This document shows positions 1 to 5,695 of a stretch of DNA of 13,126 nt, one piece after another. Position 1 is the first letter of the stretch, and every line of letters begins with the position of its first letter. The translations under genes were made by a program, and so were the position numbers. Source of the stretch: Desulfuromusa sp. (lineage in GTDB: Bacteria > Desulfobacterota > Desulfuromonadia > Desulfuromonadales > Geopsychrobacteraceae); the NCBI GenBank assembly GCA_021647765.1, contig JAKIUD010000080.1:1-13126 (forward strand), given 5' to 3'. The notes beneath the pieces were generated by a model. That model did not search any database. It was given only the letters and a program-made list of their open reading frames with translations, and was not told the DNA's origin.

Positions 1-299
1 AACCGTACCTGGAATACCGGCATGGAGACAGCCTCCAACCCCGGCCACTGCACTTGGCATGGGACGGTCTGGTTTTGCCAGCCGATGATCCCTGGTGGCA
101 AACCCACTACCCGCCCAACGGCTGGGGTTGTAAGTGCAAAGTGTTCTCCGCCTCGCAGCGCGATCTTGAACGGGCTGGAAAATCTGTTCCGGACACCGCT
201 CCGACGATTGAGATTGACCCGAAAACTGAAGCACCGCTGGGGATCGATAAGGGCTGGGCGTACAACGTCGGCCAGGCAGCACAAAAGGATCAGTTATGA
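1..299 (+). CDS. Mu gpF-like head morphogenesis (minor head) protein, C-terminal end only
   Basis: This is the 3' end of a gene cut by the window edge; whole codons begin at base 3, giving 98 visible residues. The peptide carries the C-terminal signature of Mu F-like minor head proteins (PF04233 type): a Y-x-E-Y-R start, a His followed by W-D-G-L-V-L-P, then D-D-P-W-W, P-P-N-G-W-G and a C-K-C pair. In this family the protein sits inside the prohead near the portal and is needed for head assembly. The stop (TGA, 297-299) overlaps the start of the next gene in an ATGA arrangement, and that gene is G-like, which is the Mu order F then G. An ATG at 54 could be mistaken for the start, but the frame is open and family-like upstream of it, so it is internal. 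The family call is firm; the rest of the gene is unseen. Confidence 0.85.
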   Translation, partial: PYLEYRHGDSLQPRPLHLAWDGLVLPADDPWWQTHYPPNGWGCKCKVFSASQRDLERAGKSVPDTAPTIEIDPKTEAPLGIDKGWAYNVGQAAQKDQL

Positions 300-820
300 C
301 CGAAAGCTTCAACGTCAGAATCGAAGACGATCAGCTCCAGCGGGCGCTGAACCGGGTGCTGAAGGCCACTGGCGATCTGACTCCGGCGATGAAAGCGATC
401 GGTGAGCACTTGCTCCGCAGTACCGAAGATAACTTCCGCCACGAGCGTGAACCGGATGGGACGCCCTGGAAGCCACTCAAAGTACTCAGCTATCACCTCG
501 GCTACAAACTGCGCAAGAAAAAGGCGACCCACACCCAGTCCGGATCGTTGACGGCGGCATTTTCCAGGTACCTGGCTGGCCGCAAGATTTTGACCGACAG
601 CCACGAACTACGCAACTCGATCTACTACAACGCCGGACGCACTTCGGTAGCAATCGGCAGCGGCAAAGTTTACGCAGCTATCCATCAATTTGGTGGAAAA
701 GCCGGTCGGGGCAAAAAAGTGACGATTCCCGCACGACCGTTTCTGGGGATTGGTTCCGGTGACCGAAAAGAGATTTTAGCGACAATTGCAGATCACCTGA
801 AAATCGCCCTGAATGGATGA
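296..820 (+). CDS. Mu gpG-like phage virion morphogenesis protein (PF05069 type)
   Basis: The 174-residue protein has the landmarks of the phage virion morphogenesis / tail completion family that includes Mu gpG. A helical N-terminus (residues about 1-45) leads to a R-x-x-x-D-N-F segment, then D-G-T-P-W-K-P-L, and late in the protein come Y-A-A-I-H-Q-F-G-G and I-P-A-R-P-F-L-G-I. The last two motifs are the most characteristic. The length is close to the family norm of about 150-180. Family members act at the head-tail join or in head maturation; which of these applies here cannot be read from sequence. The ATG overlaps the F-like stop by four bases (ATGA), suggesting translational coupling. 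Between the conserved blocks is a basic stretch (around residues 64-78, L-R-K-K-K-A) that looks like a small lineage-specific insertion. No gene follows for about 100 bases. Confidence 0.88.
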   Translation: MTESFNVRIEDDQLQRALNRVLKATGDLTPAMKAIGEHLLRSTEDNFRHEREPDGTPWKPLKVLSYHLGYKLRKKKATHTQSGSLTAAFSRYLAGRKILTDSHELRNSIYYNAGRTSVAIGSGKVYAAIHQFGGKAGRGKKVTIPARPFLGIGSGDRKEILATIADHLKIALNG

Positions 821-921
821 TCTTAGGTTGAGACGGCTACAGGTACCTAAAAAAAAAGATCGTGCAGCACAAGGAAATTTAAAAAGGGTTTAAACATGGT
901 TATGAAGAGGAGAACAACCGC
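821..921 (+). promoter_or_regulatory. Intergenic gap upstream of the protease gene, candidate late-promoter region
   Basis: This is the longest gene-free stretch in an otherwise packed operon. It is A-rich in the middle (an A run at 849-857) and contains TTTAAA and GTTTAAAC elements near 879-895. A weak 6-bp inverted repeat (823-828 with 845-850, 16-base loop) precedes the A run and is not a terminator. Phage Mu has a C-activated late promoter, P_I, just upstream of its gene I, and this gap is in the equivalent position; the promoter call rests on that analogy, because no convincing -35/-10 pair can be seen. The gap also holds a ten-codon reading frame (896-925) with its own AAGGG, which ends on the start of the protease gene. 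The protease ribosome binding site is GAGGAG at 907-912. Confidence 0.35.
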
Positions 922-1950
922 ATGAATCAAAAAACAGCCGCAAAAATGATTCTGGCAATGAATATAACGGAAATTCCAGAGGGGCAAGCGGTTATTGCAT
1001 TGAACTTTGAGTTTCCTGCCAGAGCTGACAATCTGCCCGAGCGGATCATGCTGATTCCGGGTGGAGCAGAAATCGAAGGTCGCGACGGGCGCAAATGGAA
1101 AAACGACAAACCCCAACGCATTATTGACTATCTTCTGGCCACAAATCGCGACCTGGTGCTCGACTTTGAGCATTCCACCGAGATTAAAGCCCCAGCTGGA
1201 GAACCAGCTCCGGCTGCGGCATGGTTGTCTAACTTTGCTCTGGACGAAAACGGTGCCGTCACTGCTGCCGTCAATTCCTGGACTCCGGCAGGTGAAAAAG
1301 CCGTTACCGATAAAGAGTACCGCTATATCAGCCCGGTCATTTTATATGACCAAAAGACGATGCAGATCGCTGGGATCAGCAGTGTCGGGCTGACCAATAG
1401 ACCGAACCTGTTTGTCCCGGCACTTAACCAAGAAACTCGAACCACGGAGGAAGAAATGAAATTAGAAGATCTGTTGAAAAAGCTCGGCCTTCCAGCCGCC
1501 GCAACCCTGGAGCAGGCGCTGAATGCCATCCAGAAACTGCAGGGTGACCTGCAAACCGCTATGAACCGGGAAACGACTCCCGACCTGACTAAGTTTGTGC
1601 CGCGGGCCGACTATGACCAGGTTCTCGAACGCGCCACCAATTCTGAAAAGAAATTGGAAACTGACGCCAAAGAAAAGCTTGAGACGGCCATCAACAGCGA
1701 AGTCGATACTGCACTCAAGGCGGGAAAAATCGCTCCGGCCAGCAAAGATTTCTACGTCGCCATGTGCCGTACCGAGGATGGTTTGACTCAGTTCAAGCAA
1801 TTTCTTGAGTCCGCTCCAGTGATTGTTGACCCGAGCGATCTTGACACCAGAGAACAGCCGGATAGCGGAAAAGCACTGAACGCCGAACAGAAGCAGATTG
1901 CGGATATGTTTGGCAACAGCGCCGAAGATCTCAAAAAATACGGGGCTTAA
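922..1950 (+). CDS. Mu gpI-like head maturation protease with C-terminal scaffold domain
   Basis: The 342-residue protein resembles the Mu I protease family (PF10123) in length and motif order. Residues about 14-165 form the protease part, with D-F-E-H around His84, a W-L near residue 101, the Y-R-Y-I-S-P block with Ser137, and the S-S-V-G-L-T-N-R-P-N block at 153-162. His84 and Ser137 are the best visible candidates for catalytic residues, but that assignment is inferred. Residues 179-342 are a charged, helix-rich scaffold-like region (E-K-K-L-E-T-D-A-K-E-K-L) ending in a short block (S-A-E-D-L-K-K-Y-G-A) typical of this position. The protease is expected to cut away scaffold during head maturation. 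The start at 922 is chosen for GAGGAG nine bases upstream and for the fit of the N-terminus. A second start inside the gene (1456) would give the scaffold alone. Confidence 0.88.
   Translation: MNQKTAAKMILAMNITEIPEGQAVIALNFEFPARADNLPERIMLIPGGAEIEGRDGRKWKNDKPQRIIDYLLATNRDLVLDFEHSTEIKAPAGEPAPAAAWLSNFALDENGAVTAAVNSWTPAGEKAVTDKEYRYISPVILYDQKTMQIAGISSVGLTNRPNLFVPALNQETRTTEEEMKLEDLLKKLGLPAAATLEQALNAIQKLQGDLQTAMNRETTPDLTKFVPRADYDQVLERATNSEKKLETDAKEKLETAINSEVDTALKAGKIAPASKDFYVAMCRTEDGLTQFKQFLESAPVIVDPSDLDTREQPDSGKALNAEQKQIADMFGNSAEDLKKYGA
1445..1455 (+). promoter_or_regulatory. Internal ribosome binding site for the nested scaffold start
   Basis: Inside the protease gene the sequence CGGAGGAAGAA directly precedes an in-frame ATG at 1456. 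GGAGG (1446-1450) is five bases from the ATG, a near-ideal Shine-Dalgarno arrangement and at least as strong as the one for the protease itself. It falls exactly at the linker between the protease and scaffold regions. Confidence 0.75.
1456..1950 (+). CDS. Nested scaffold protein (Mu gpZ-like), in frame with the 3' half of the protease gene
   Basis: Starting at the internal ATG at 1456, the same frame encodes a 164-residue protein identical to residues 179-342 of the protease. It is acidic, Glu/Lys/Gln-rich and predicted to be largely helical, as expected of an internal scaffold: repeated E-x-x-L and K-L-E-T patterns and few aromatic residues. Mu is known to make its scaffold Z from an in-frame start within gene I, and lambda does the same with Nu3 inside C, so the arrangement has precedent. 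What is seen here is the strong Shine-Dalgarno site placed exactly at the domain boundary. The product would be needed in many more copies than the protease, which fits its stronger start. The major head protein gene lies just downstream, with one decoration gene between. Confidence 0.75.
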   Translation: MKLEDLLKKLGLPAAATLEQALNAIQKLQGDLQTAMNRETTPDLTKFVPRADYDQVLERATNSEKKLETDAKEKLETAINSEVDTALKAGKIAPASKDFYVAMCRTEDGLTQFKQFLESAPVIVDPSDLDTREQPDSGKALNAEQKQIADMFGNSAEDLKKYGA

Positions 1951-1983
1951 AACACCCTTCACCATTTGAAAAGGAGATAAATC

Positions 1984-2382
1984 ATGTCTGAAAGAAACAC
2001 CCATTTTAAAGCGGGTTTGCTGATCGGCTTTCTGGTCGCAGCGTCCACCTTGATCGAGGCTGGGAAAATGGTCGCGGTCAATGCCGCCGGTTACCTGGTT
2101 GAAGCGACCGATGTCGCTGCAATCATTGTTGTCGGGATCGCCAATCAAACCATCGATAACAGCACCGGAGCTAACGGCGACCTCACTTGCCTGGTTAAGC
2201 GTGGCGAGCTGTACAAGCTGAGAAACTCCGGAACCGCTGCCGTTACCCAGGTCAGCGTCGGCAGCAACGTCTATGTCGAAGATGATGAAACCGTTGCTAT
2301 TGTTTCCGGCCCGACCAACGATATCGTCGCCGGTAAGTGTCTCGGTGTCGAGTCAGACGGTGTCTGGGTTGCCATCAACTAA
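1984..2382 (+). CDS. Putative capsid decoration (cement) protein
   Basis: The 132-residue protein starts with a good AAGGAG (1971-1976) seven bases upstream. It is rich in small and beta-branched residues. It follows the pattern of small beta-barrel head-decorating proteins: a conserved-looking A-G-K-M-V-A-V-N-A-A-G-Y-L-V-E-A block near residues 26-41, then V-V-G-I-A-N, a L-V-K-R-G-E-L-Y-K-L strand, V-G-S-N-V-Y-V and a final K-C-L-G-V pattern. This is the style of DUF2190-like and Mu gp33-position proteins, which bind the outside of the expanded shell and stabilise it. The position between the protease/scaffold gene and the major head gene supports this. The hydrophobic stretch near residues 11-22 is more likely a buried strand than a signal or membrane segment. 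The family assignment is by pattern and context, not by a decisive motif. Confidence 0.7.
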   Translation: MSERNTHFKAGLLIGFLVAASTLIEAGKMVAVNAAGYLVEATDVAAIIVVGIANQTIDNSTGANGDLTCLVKRGELYKLRNSGTAAVTQVSVGSNVYVEDDETVAIVSGPTNDIVAGKCLGVESDGVWVAIN

Positions 2383-2409
2383 TTTAAAAACAATTAACGG
2401 AGGAACAAA

Positions 2410-3333
2410 ATGATTGTTAATGGATCAAGTATCAGCAGCATTTTTACCAACTTAAAAGCCACTTTCAACAAGGCTTTTGCTGCGGCCCCAGGCGTCTGGG
2501 AAAAGATCGCCATGAAAGTCCCAAGTTCCGGGTCACAGAACGACTACGCCTGGATCGAGAACTTCCCGAAGATGAAGCGCTGGGTCGGGGATAAAGTCCT
2601 TAAGGCTCTCAAAGCCGGGAAATACGTGCTGATCAATGAGGATTTTGAGGCCACAGTTTCGGTGCGGCGTAACGATATCGAAGATGACAACCTCGGGATC
2701 TATGCCCCCCAGGCACAGAACGCTGGCTACAGCGCCAAACAATGGCCCGATGAGATGGTGATGGAGCGGGTCAACGGTGCTTTTGATACCGAGTGCTTTG
2801 ACGGCCAATATTTTATTGATACCGACCATCCGGTCATCAATCCGACCACCGGCGTTGCTGCCAGCGTCAGCAACAAAGGGACAGCTGCACTTTCTGCCGC
2901 CACCCAGGCTCTGGCATTGGCCAGCTACGGCGCAGCCCGGACTACCATGCGCAAATTCAAGGATGACGAAGGTCGTCCGCTGAATATCAATCCCAATCTG
3001 CTGCTGGTTCCTCCAGCACTGGAATACATCGCCCTGGCGCTGGTGAATAACGATCGCCTCGATGACGGCAAGGCCAACCCGTTCAAGGGGACTGCCGAGG
3101 TTGTCGTTGACGATCGTCTGATCAGCGACACCGCCTGGTTCCTGCTCGATACCACCAAGCCGATCAAACCGTTCATCTTCCAGGAACGCAAAAAGCCGGT
3201 CTTCGTCAGTCAGACCGACATGGCAGCGGACGACGTGTTCAAGCGTGGCGAGTTCAATTTTGGTGTAGAAGCTCGCGGAGCTGCCGGTTACGGTTTCTGG
3301 CAAATGGCCTACGGGTCTACCGGGCTTGGCTAA
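2410..3333 (+). CDS. Major head (capsid) protein, Mu gpT-like
   Basis: The 307-residue protein closely matches Mu T (PF10124 family) in size and motifs. It has an N-terminal helix with F-N-K-A-F, then W-E-K-I-A-M-K-V-P-S, a Y-A-W-I-E-N-F-P-K-M-K-R-W block (residues about 46-58), F-E-A-T-V-S-V-R-R-N-D-I-E-D-D, and Y-F-I-D-T-D-H-P-V. The C-terminal half contains N-P-N-L-L-L-V-P-P-A and a final F-N-F-G-V-E-A-R-G-A-A-G-Y-G-F-W block. The family has the HK97 fold and builds the icosahedral shell. Translation starts from ACGGAGGA (2397-2404), a strong site fitting a high-copy protein. Unlike HK97 gp5, scaffold is supplied by the separate Z-like gene, so no long N-terminal delta domain is expected, and none is seen. 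A strong hairpin follows the stop. Confidence 0.93.
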   Translation: MIVNGSSISSIFTNLKATFNKAFAAAPGVWEKIAMKVPSSGSQNDYAWIENFPKMKRWVGDKVLKALKAGKYVLINEDFEATVSVRRNDIEDDNLGIYAPQAQNAGYSAKQWPDEMVMERVNGAFDTECFDGQYFIDTDHPVINPTTGVAASVSNKGTAALSAATQALALASYGAARTTMRKFKDDEGRPLNINPNLLLVPPALEYIALALVNNDRLDDGKANPFKGTAEVVVDDRLISDTAWFLLDTTKPIKPFIFQERKKPVFVSQTDMAADDVFKRGEFNFGVEARGAAGYGFWQMAYGSTGLG

Positions 3334-3349
3334 TCAACCTTTAACCCAG

Positions 3350-3392
3350 CGTATTTTGGGGACATGTACTTGATACGTGTCCCCCGAATACG
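3350..3392 (+). other. Strong stem-loop following the major head gene
   Basis: Bases 3350-3368 pair with 3374-3392 around a five-base loop (CTTGA). Of 19 positions, 16 are Watson-Crick pairs, two are G-T wobbles (3356/3386 and 3365/3377) and one is a mismatch (3357/3385). No T run follows, so it is not a canonical terminator. It lies 17 bases after the major head stop and ends just before AAGGAGG (3395-3401) of the next gene. It could protect the 3' end of the head protein message, mark an RNA processing site, or limit translation of the next gene. Confidence 0.75.
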
Positions 3393-3408
3393 GCAAGGAG
3401 GATCATAA

Positions 3409-3579
3409 ATGATTGTCATTACTGCAAAAAAGGATGGTTTCCGGCGGGGCGGTATCGCCCACAGTAAGGAGGCAACCGAGTATCCAGATGGAAAGTTTAC
3501 TAAAAAACAACTGGCTGCTCTGCAAGCCGAGCCGATGCTGGTTGTTGAAGTGAATGAGACCAAGCAGAAAGATAAATAA
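3409..3579 (+). CDS. Small Mu gp35-like protein (FluMu N-terminal domain style)
   Basis: This 56-residue reading frame begins at ATG 3409 with AAGGAGG (3395-3401) seven bases upstream and ends at TAA 3577-3579. The protein starts M-I-V-I-T-A-K-K-D-G-F-R-R-G-G-I-A-H and continues with F-T-K-K-Q-L-A-A-L-Q-A-E-P-M-L-V-V. The G-F-R-R-G-G-x-x-H block followed by a Q-L-x-x-L-x-x-E-P-x-L-x-V block is the pattern of the small domain found at the start of Mu-like prophage gp35/HI1506 proteins. Here the protein is little more than that domain. Its position after T matches Mu gp35. Its role is not established; the position suggests a minor structural or head-completion part. It lies between a strong hairpin and a terminator, so it may be expressed as the last gene of a head-protein transcript. 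Confidence 0.72.
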   Translation: MIVITAKKDGFRRGGIAHSKEATEYPDGKFTKKQLAALQAEPMLVVEVNETKQKDK

Positions 3580-3600
3580 TCAGAGCTTTTTCGTGAAAAC

Positions 3601-3637
3601 AAAAAAAAGCCGGGCGGTGATGCCCGTCCGGCTTTTT
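3601..3637 (+). terminator. Intrinsic (rho-independent) terminator inside the structural operon
   Basis: The stem 3609-3617 pairs with 3624-3632 (eight Watson-Crick pairs plus one G-T at 3614/3627) around a six-base loop and is followed by five Ts (3633-3637). An A run (3601-3608) on the left can extend the stem by five A-T pairs and would supply a T run for the opposite strand. It begins 21 bases after the gp35-like stop. The next gene's AGGAG (3642-3646) comes immediately after, so downstream head-tail genes need read-through, antitermination or another promoter; none is evident nearby. Confidence 0.88.
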
Positions 3638-3651
3638 AACCAGGAGCGATT

Positions 3652-4080
3652 ATGTACTGCACCCAAAATGACATTATTAAACGCAGGATTCCCGAGGATG
3701 ATCTGATCCAGTTGACCGATGACAACGATCTTGGCGGGGTCGATGCCGACGTGGTTGCCGGAATTATCGCTGAACAGGATGAGTTGATCGACGGGTATCT
3801 GCGTAGTCGCTACGAGCTGCCCCTGGCTGAGCCGGTACCGGGGCTTTTGACTGGATTGGCGGTTGATTTGTGCGTCCATGCGCTCTATTCCAGACGGGCA
3901 CATATTGAGATCCCGGAATCCATCGATAAAGCCTATGGGAATGCCTTGAAACGGTTACGCGAAATCCAGCAGGCGGTGATGAAGCTCGATGTCGCCGGGG
4001 TATCTACCAGCTCTTCTGGGGCCAGCTTTACTGCTAATGAGCGGGTCTCCGGTCGCAACAAAATGACGGGGATATTATGA
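3652..4080 (+). CDS. Mu gp36-like protein (DUF1320), probable head-tail connector
   Basis: The 142-residue protein opens with M-Y-C-T-Q-N-D-I-I-K-R-R-I-P-E-D-D-L-I-Q-L-T-D, the usual DUF1320 (PF07030) N-terminus. It continues with the helix I-I-A-E-Q-D-E-L-I-D-G-Y-L-R-S-R-Y-E-L-P-L, in which D-G-Y-L-x-x-R-Y-x-L-P is the family hallmark, then a D-L-C-V-H-A-L-Y-S-R-R helix and a C-terminal tail containing F-T-A-N-E-R-V. Length and order are normal for the family. DUF1320 proteins occupy the position of head completion/connector proteins (gp6/gp15-like folds) that plug under the portal; that role is by family analogy. The start has AGGAG five bases upstream. The stop overlaps the next ATG (ATGA), coupling it to the gp37-like gene. 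Confidence 0.88.
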   Translation: MYCTQNDIIKRRIPEDDLIQLTDDNDLGGVDADVVAGIIAEQDELIDGYLRSRYELPLAEPVPGLLTGLAVDLCVHALYSRRAHIEIPESIDKAYGNALKRLREIQQAVMKLDVAGVSTSSSGASFTANERVSGRNKMTGIL

Positions 4081-4493
4081 CCATCCTTGAGACCAGCGAA
4101 GCCATCCTGAGCCGTCTCAAAGAAATCGACGGCCCGAAAACCTGTGAGGATTGGGGCGGTGAGATTGATGATTTGATCAAGCAGGTCGCCAAGCTGCCGG
4201 GAATGTTTGTGGTTTACAGCGGAGCCAGATTTGCCCCGAAATCCAGCATCAGTAACAACCTGGCCGAACATGCTGACACCTGGGACATTATCGTCATCGA
4301 TAAAAACCTGCGGGGCAAAGATGCCGCTGCTTCAGGGTGTTATGTCCTGGTCGAAGCGGTCAGAGAAAAATTGATTGGCTTCGAAATCGGTGATGCTTGG
4401 TTATGGCCGATCAGCGAAGATTTGATCTATAGCAAAAAAGGAAAAATGGCTTACGCCTGTACCTACATGATCGAAACCGAAACGGAGGATTAA
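4077..4493 (+). CDS. Mu gp37-like protein (DUF1834), probable tail/neck completion
   Basis: The 138-residue protein fits the Gp37/DUF1834 family that follows gp36 in Mu-like phages. It has an N-terminal helical half, the segment L-P-G-M-F-V-V-Y-S-G-A-R-F, a W-D-I-I-V-I-D-K-N-L-R-G strand, a helix Y-V-L-V-E-A-V-R-E-K-L-I-G, and an ending Y-A-C-T-Y-M-I-E-T-E in which an aromatic strand leads to the C-terminus. The alternating strand-helix layout resembles tail terminator proteins that cap the tail and bind the head connector. That function is plausible but inferred. The start overlaps the gp36-like stop by four bases and has only a weak GGGG upstream, so translation is probably coupled. The stop lies one base before the next start. 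Confidence 0.82.
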   Translation: MTILETSEAILSRLKEIDGPKTCEDWGGEIDDLIKQVAKLPGMFVVYSGARFAPKSSISNNLAEHADTWDIIVIDKNLRGKDAAASGCYVLVEAVREKLIGFEIGDAWLWPISEDLIYSKKGKMAYACTYMIETETED

Positions 4494-4494
4494 T

Positions 4495-4722
4495 ATGAAA
4501 CTGATTTACGTGGAAGGCCCCAAGCGGGTCAGAATGGGTGCCGCTGGCACCTTCAAGCGCGGTGAGCCCAAGGAAGTTACCGACGACAAGCTGGCTGAAA
4601 AGCTGCTGAAAAAGAAAGTCCTGCGCTTTTTTGAGGAGGGCAAAGTGCCCGCTGATGCGCTGAAAAGTGTCAAGGCTCTCGAAGCGGCTGAAGCGAAAGC
4701 TGCCAAGAAAAAGGAGGCGTAA
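4495..4722 (+). CDS. Small lysine-rich structural-region protein, unknown function
   Basis: The 75-residue protein has a very good Shine-Dalgarno site (GGAGG, 4484-4488) inside the end of the previous gene and ends three bases before the tail tube start. The N-terminal half (M-K-L-I-Y-V, R-V-R-M, G-T-F-K-R-G-E-P-K-E-V) looks like a small beta domain, followed by D-K-L-A-E-K-L-L-K-K-K-V-L-R-F-F-E. The C-terminal third is an Ala/Lys/Glu helix ending A-K-K-K-E-A. It sits where Mu has gp38 (DUF2635), but I do not see the Pro-rich DUF2635 pattern and would not assign that family. Similar short proteins in head-tail gene clusters carry a G-x-F-x-x-G-E-x-x-x-V block and have no settled function. The basic tail might contact DNA or the tube, which is speculation. 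Confidence 0.7.
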   Translation: MKLIYVEGPKRVRMGAAGTFKRGEPKEVTDDKLAEKLLKKKVLRFFEEGKVPADALKSVKALEAAEAKAAKKKEA

Positions 4723-4725
4723 CCC

Positions 4726-5691
4726 ATGACCCAGGCAAAAGGGGCAAAAGGGCAAGTTGTTATTCAGGAAGAGCCCACCTACAAAACCGATCCGGTGAGT
4801 CCGGACGTGCAGAAGATAACTTTTATTAGCTGTGGATTGCAGCAAAAGCGAGGACAGGAACCATCCCCATCGCTGAGTGGTGACCGTAATCCAACCAAGG
4901 CTTTGCGGCTTAACACCGACGTAGCTGGCCCACTGGTAGTTGAGCTGCAGGCTTACATTGGTCTGCTGTTCAAAGCAACCATGGGCTCTGTCGCTACCAC
5001 GGGAGTCGGGCTATATACCCACACTTTCAAGGTTGCTGATGAGCTACCAAGCTTGCTGGTTGAGGCAGGGTTTACCGATATCGGCCAGTACTTCAAGTAC
5101 AACGGCGGCAAAGTGAGTTCAATGTCGTTTTCTGTTACCCCAGCGGGGGCTCAGATCGTCACTTTCAGCTTCATGGGAGCCAAAGAAACCCCTGCCAGTA
5201 CGCCATTTGACGCAACGCCGACCGACCTTGGTAAGCACAGCTTCGACGGTTTTTCAATTGTTACAATCGAGGAGGGAGGCGCGGCGATCGCCAGCGTGCT
5301 CGGCATTGACAATCTGACCATCAACAATGATCTAGACACCGATCAATATGGTGTCGGTGGTCAGGGGGAACGCGATGATCTGCCTGCCGGACTGGTCTCT
5401 GTTACCGGCACCCTGAAAGCCAGATTTGAAGATCTAACCCTGTACAACAAGGCGGTCAACGACACGGAGTCAAGCTTGAAAATTATTTACAGCAAAGGCG
5501 ATGGCCTTGGCAGCGCTGGAAACGAATCAATCGAGTTCCTGATTCCCGAGCTGACCTTCGCCCCAAAATCACCACCGATCAACGGCCCCAAGGGTGTGCT
5601 GGTCGAGTTGCCGTTTGTCGCCTATTACGATGACAGCGCCGAAGCCAGTGCCTTGCAGATCATCTTAAAGAACACCCAGCCCACCATTTAA
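4726..5691 (+). CDS. Major tail tube protein, siphovirus type
   Basis: The 321-residue protein has the pattern of the non-contractile tail tube family (Phage_tail_tube_2 style). A basic N-terminus G-A-K-G-Q-V-V-I-Q-E-E-P-T-Y leads to a strand and G-D-R-N-P-T-K-A-L-R-L-N, then G-L-Y-T-H-T-F-K-V near residue 100, and Y-F-K-Y-N-G-G-K-V-S-S-M-S-F-S-V-T-P-A-G with F-S-F-M-G-A-K-E-T near 125-155. In the second half come L-T-I-N-N-D-L-D-T-D-Q-Y-G-V-G-G and a strand-rich end with V-E-L-P-F-V-A-Y-Y. The beta-rich layout, the H-T-F and G-A-K-E-T blocks, and the following chaperone and tape measure genes support the call. Many copies would form the tube. AAGGAGG (4711-4717) lies eight bases upstream. 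A perfect palindrome follows the stop. Confidence 0.85.
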   Translation: MTQAKGAKGQVVIQEEPTYKTDPVSPDVQKITFISCGLQQKRGQEPSPSLSGDRNPTKALRLNTDVAGPLVVELQAYIGLLFKATMGSVATTGVGLYTHTFKVADELPSLLVEAGFTDIGQYFKYNGGKVSSMSFSVTPAGAQIVTFSFMGAKETPASTPFDATPTDLGKHSFDGFSIVTIEEGGAAIASVLGIDNLTINNDLDTDQYGVGGQGERDDLPAGLVSVTGTLKARFEDLTLYNKAVNDTESSLKIIYSKGDGLGSAGNESIEFLIPELTFAPKSPPINGPKGVLVELPFVAYYDDSAEASALQIILKNTQPTI

Positions 5692-5695
5692 CCGT

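Noticed and set aside
22..405. 127-residue + strand frame at the window start
   Set aside because: It is out of frame with both the F-like end and the G-like gene and rich in Arg/Pro in a pattern typical of a shadow frame.
823..850. TTAGGT...ACCTAA inverted repeat as a terminator of the G-like gene
   Set aside because: The stem is only six base pairs of mostly A/T with a 16-base loop, and is followed by As rather than Ts.
1462..2148. 228-residue open frame on the - strand
   Set aside because: It is antisense across the scaffold region and the decoration gene, both well supported on the + strand, and shows no recognisable protein motif.
2533..3303. 256-residue open frame on the - strand
   Set aside because: It lies entirely antisense to the major head gene, whose product matches the Mu T family, and it has no separate start signals; it is a by-product of codon bias.
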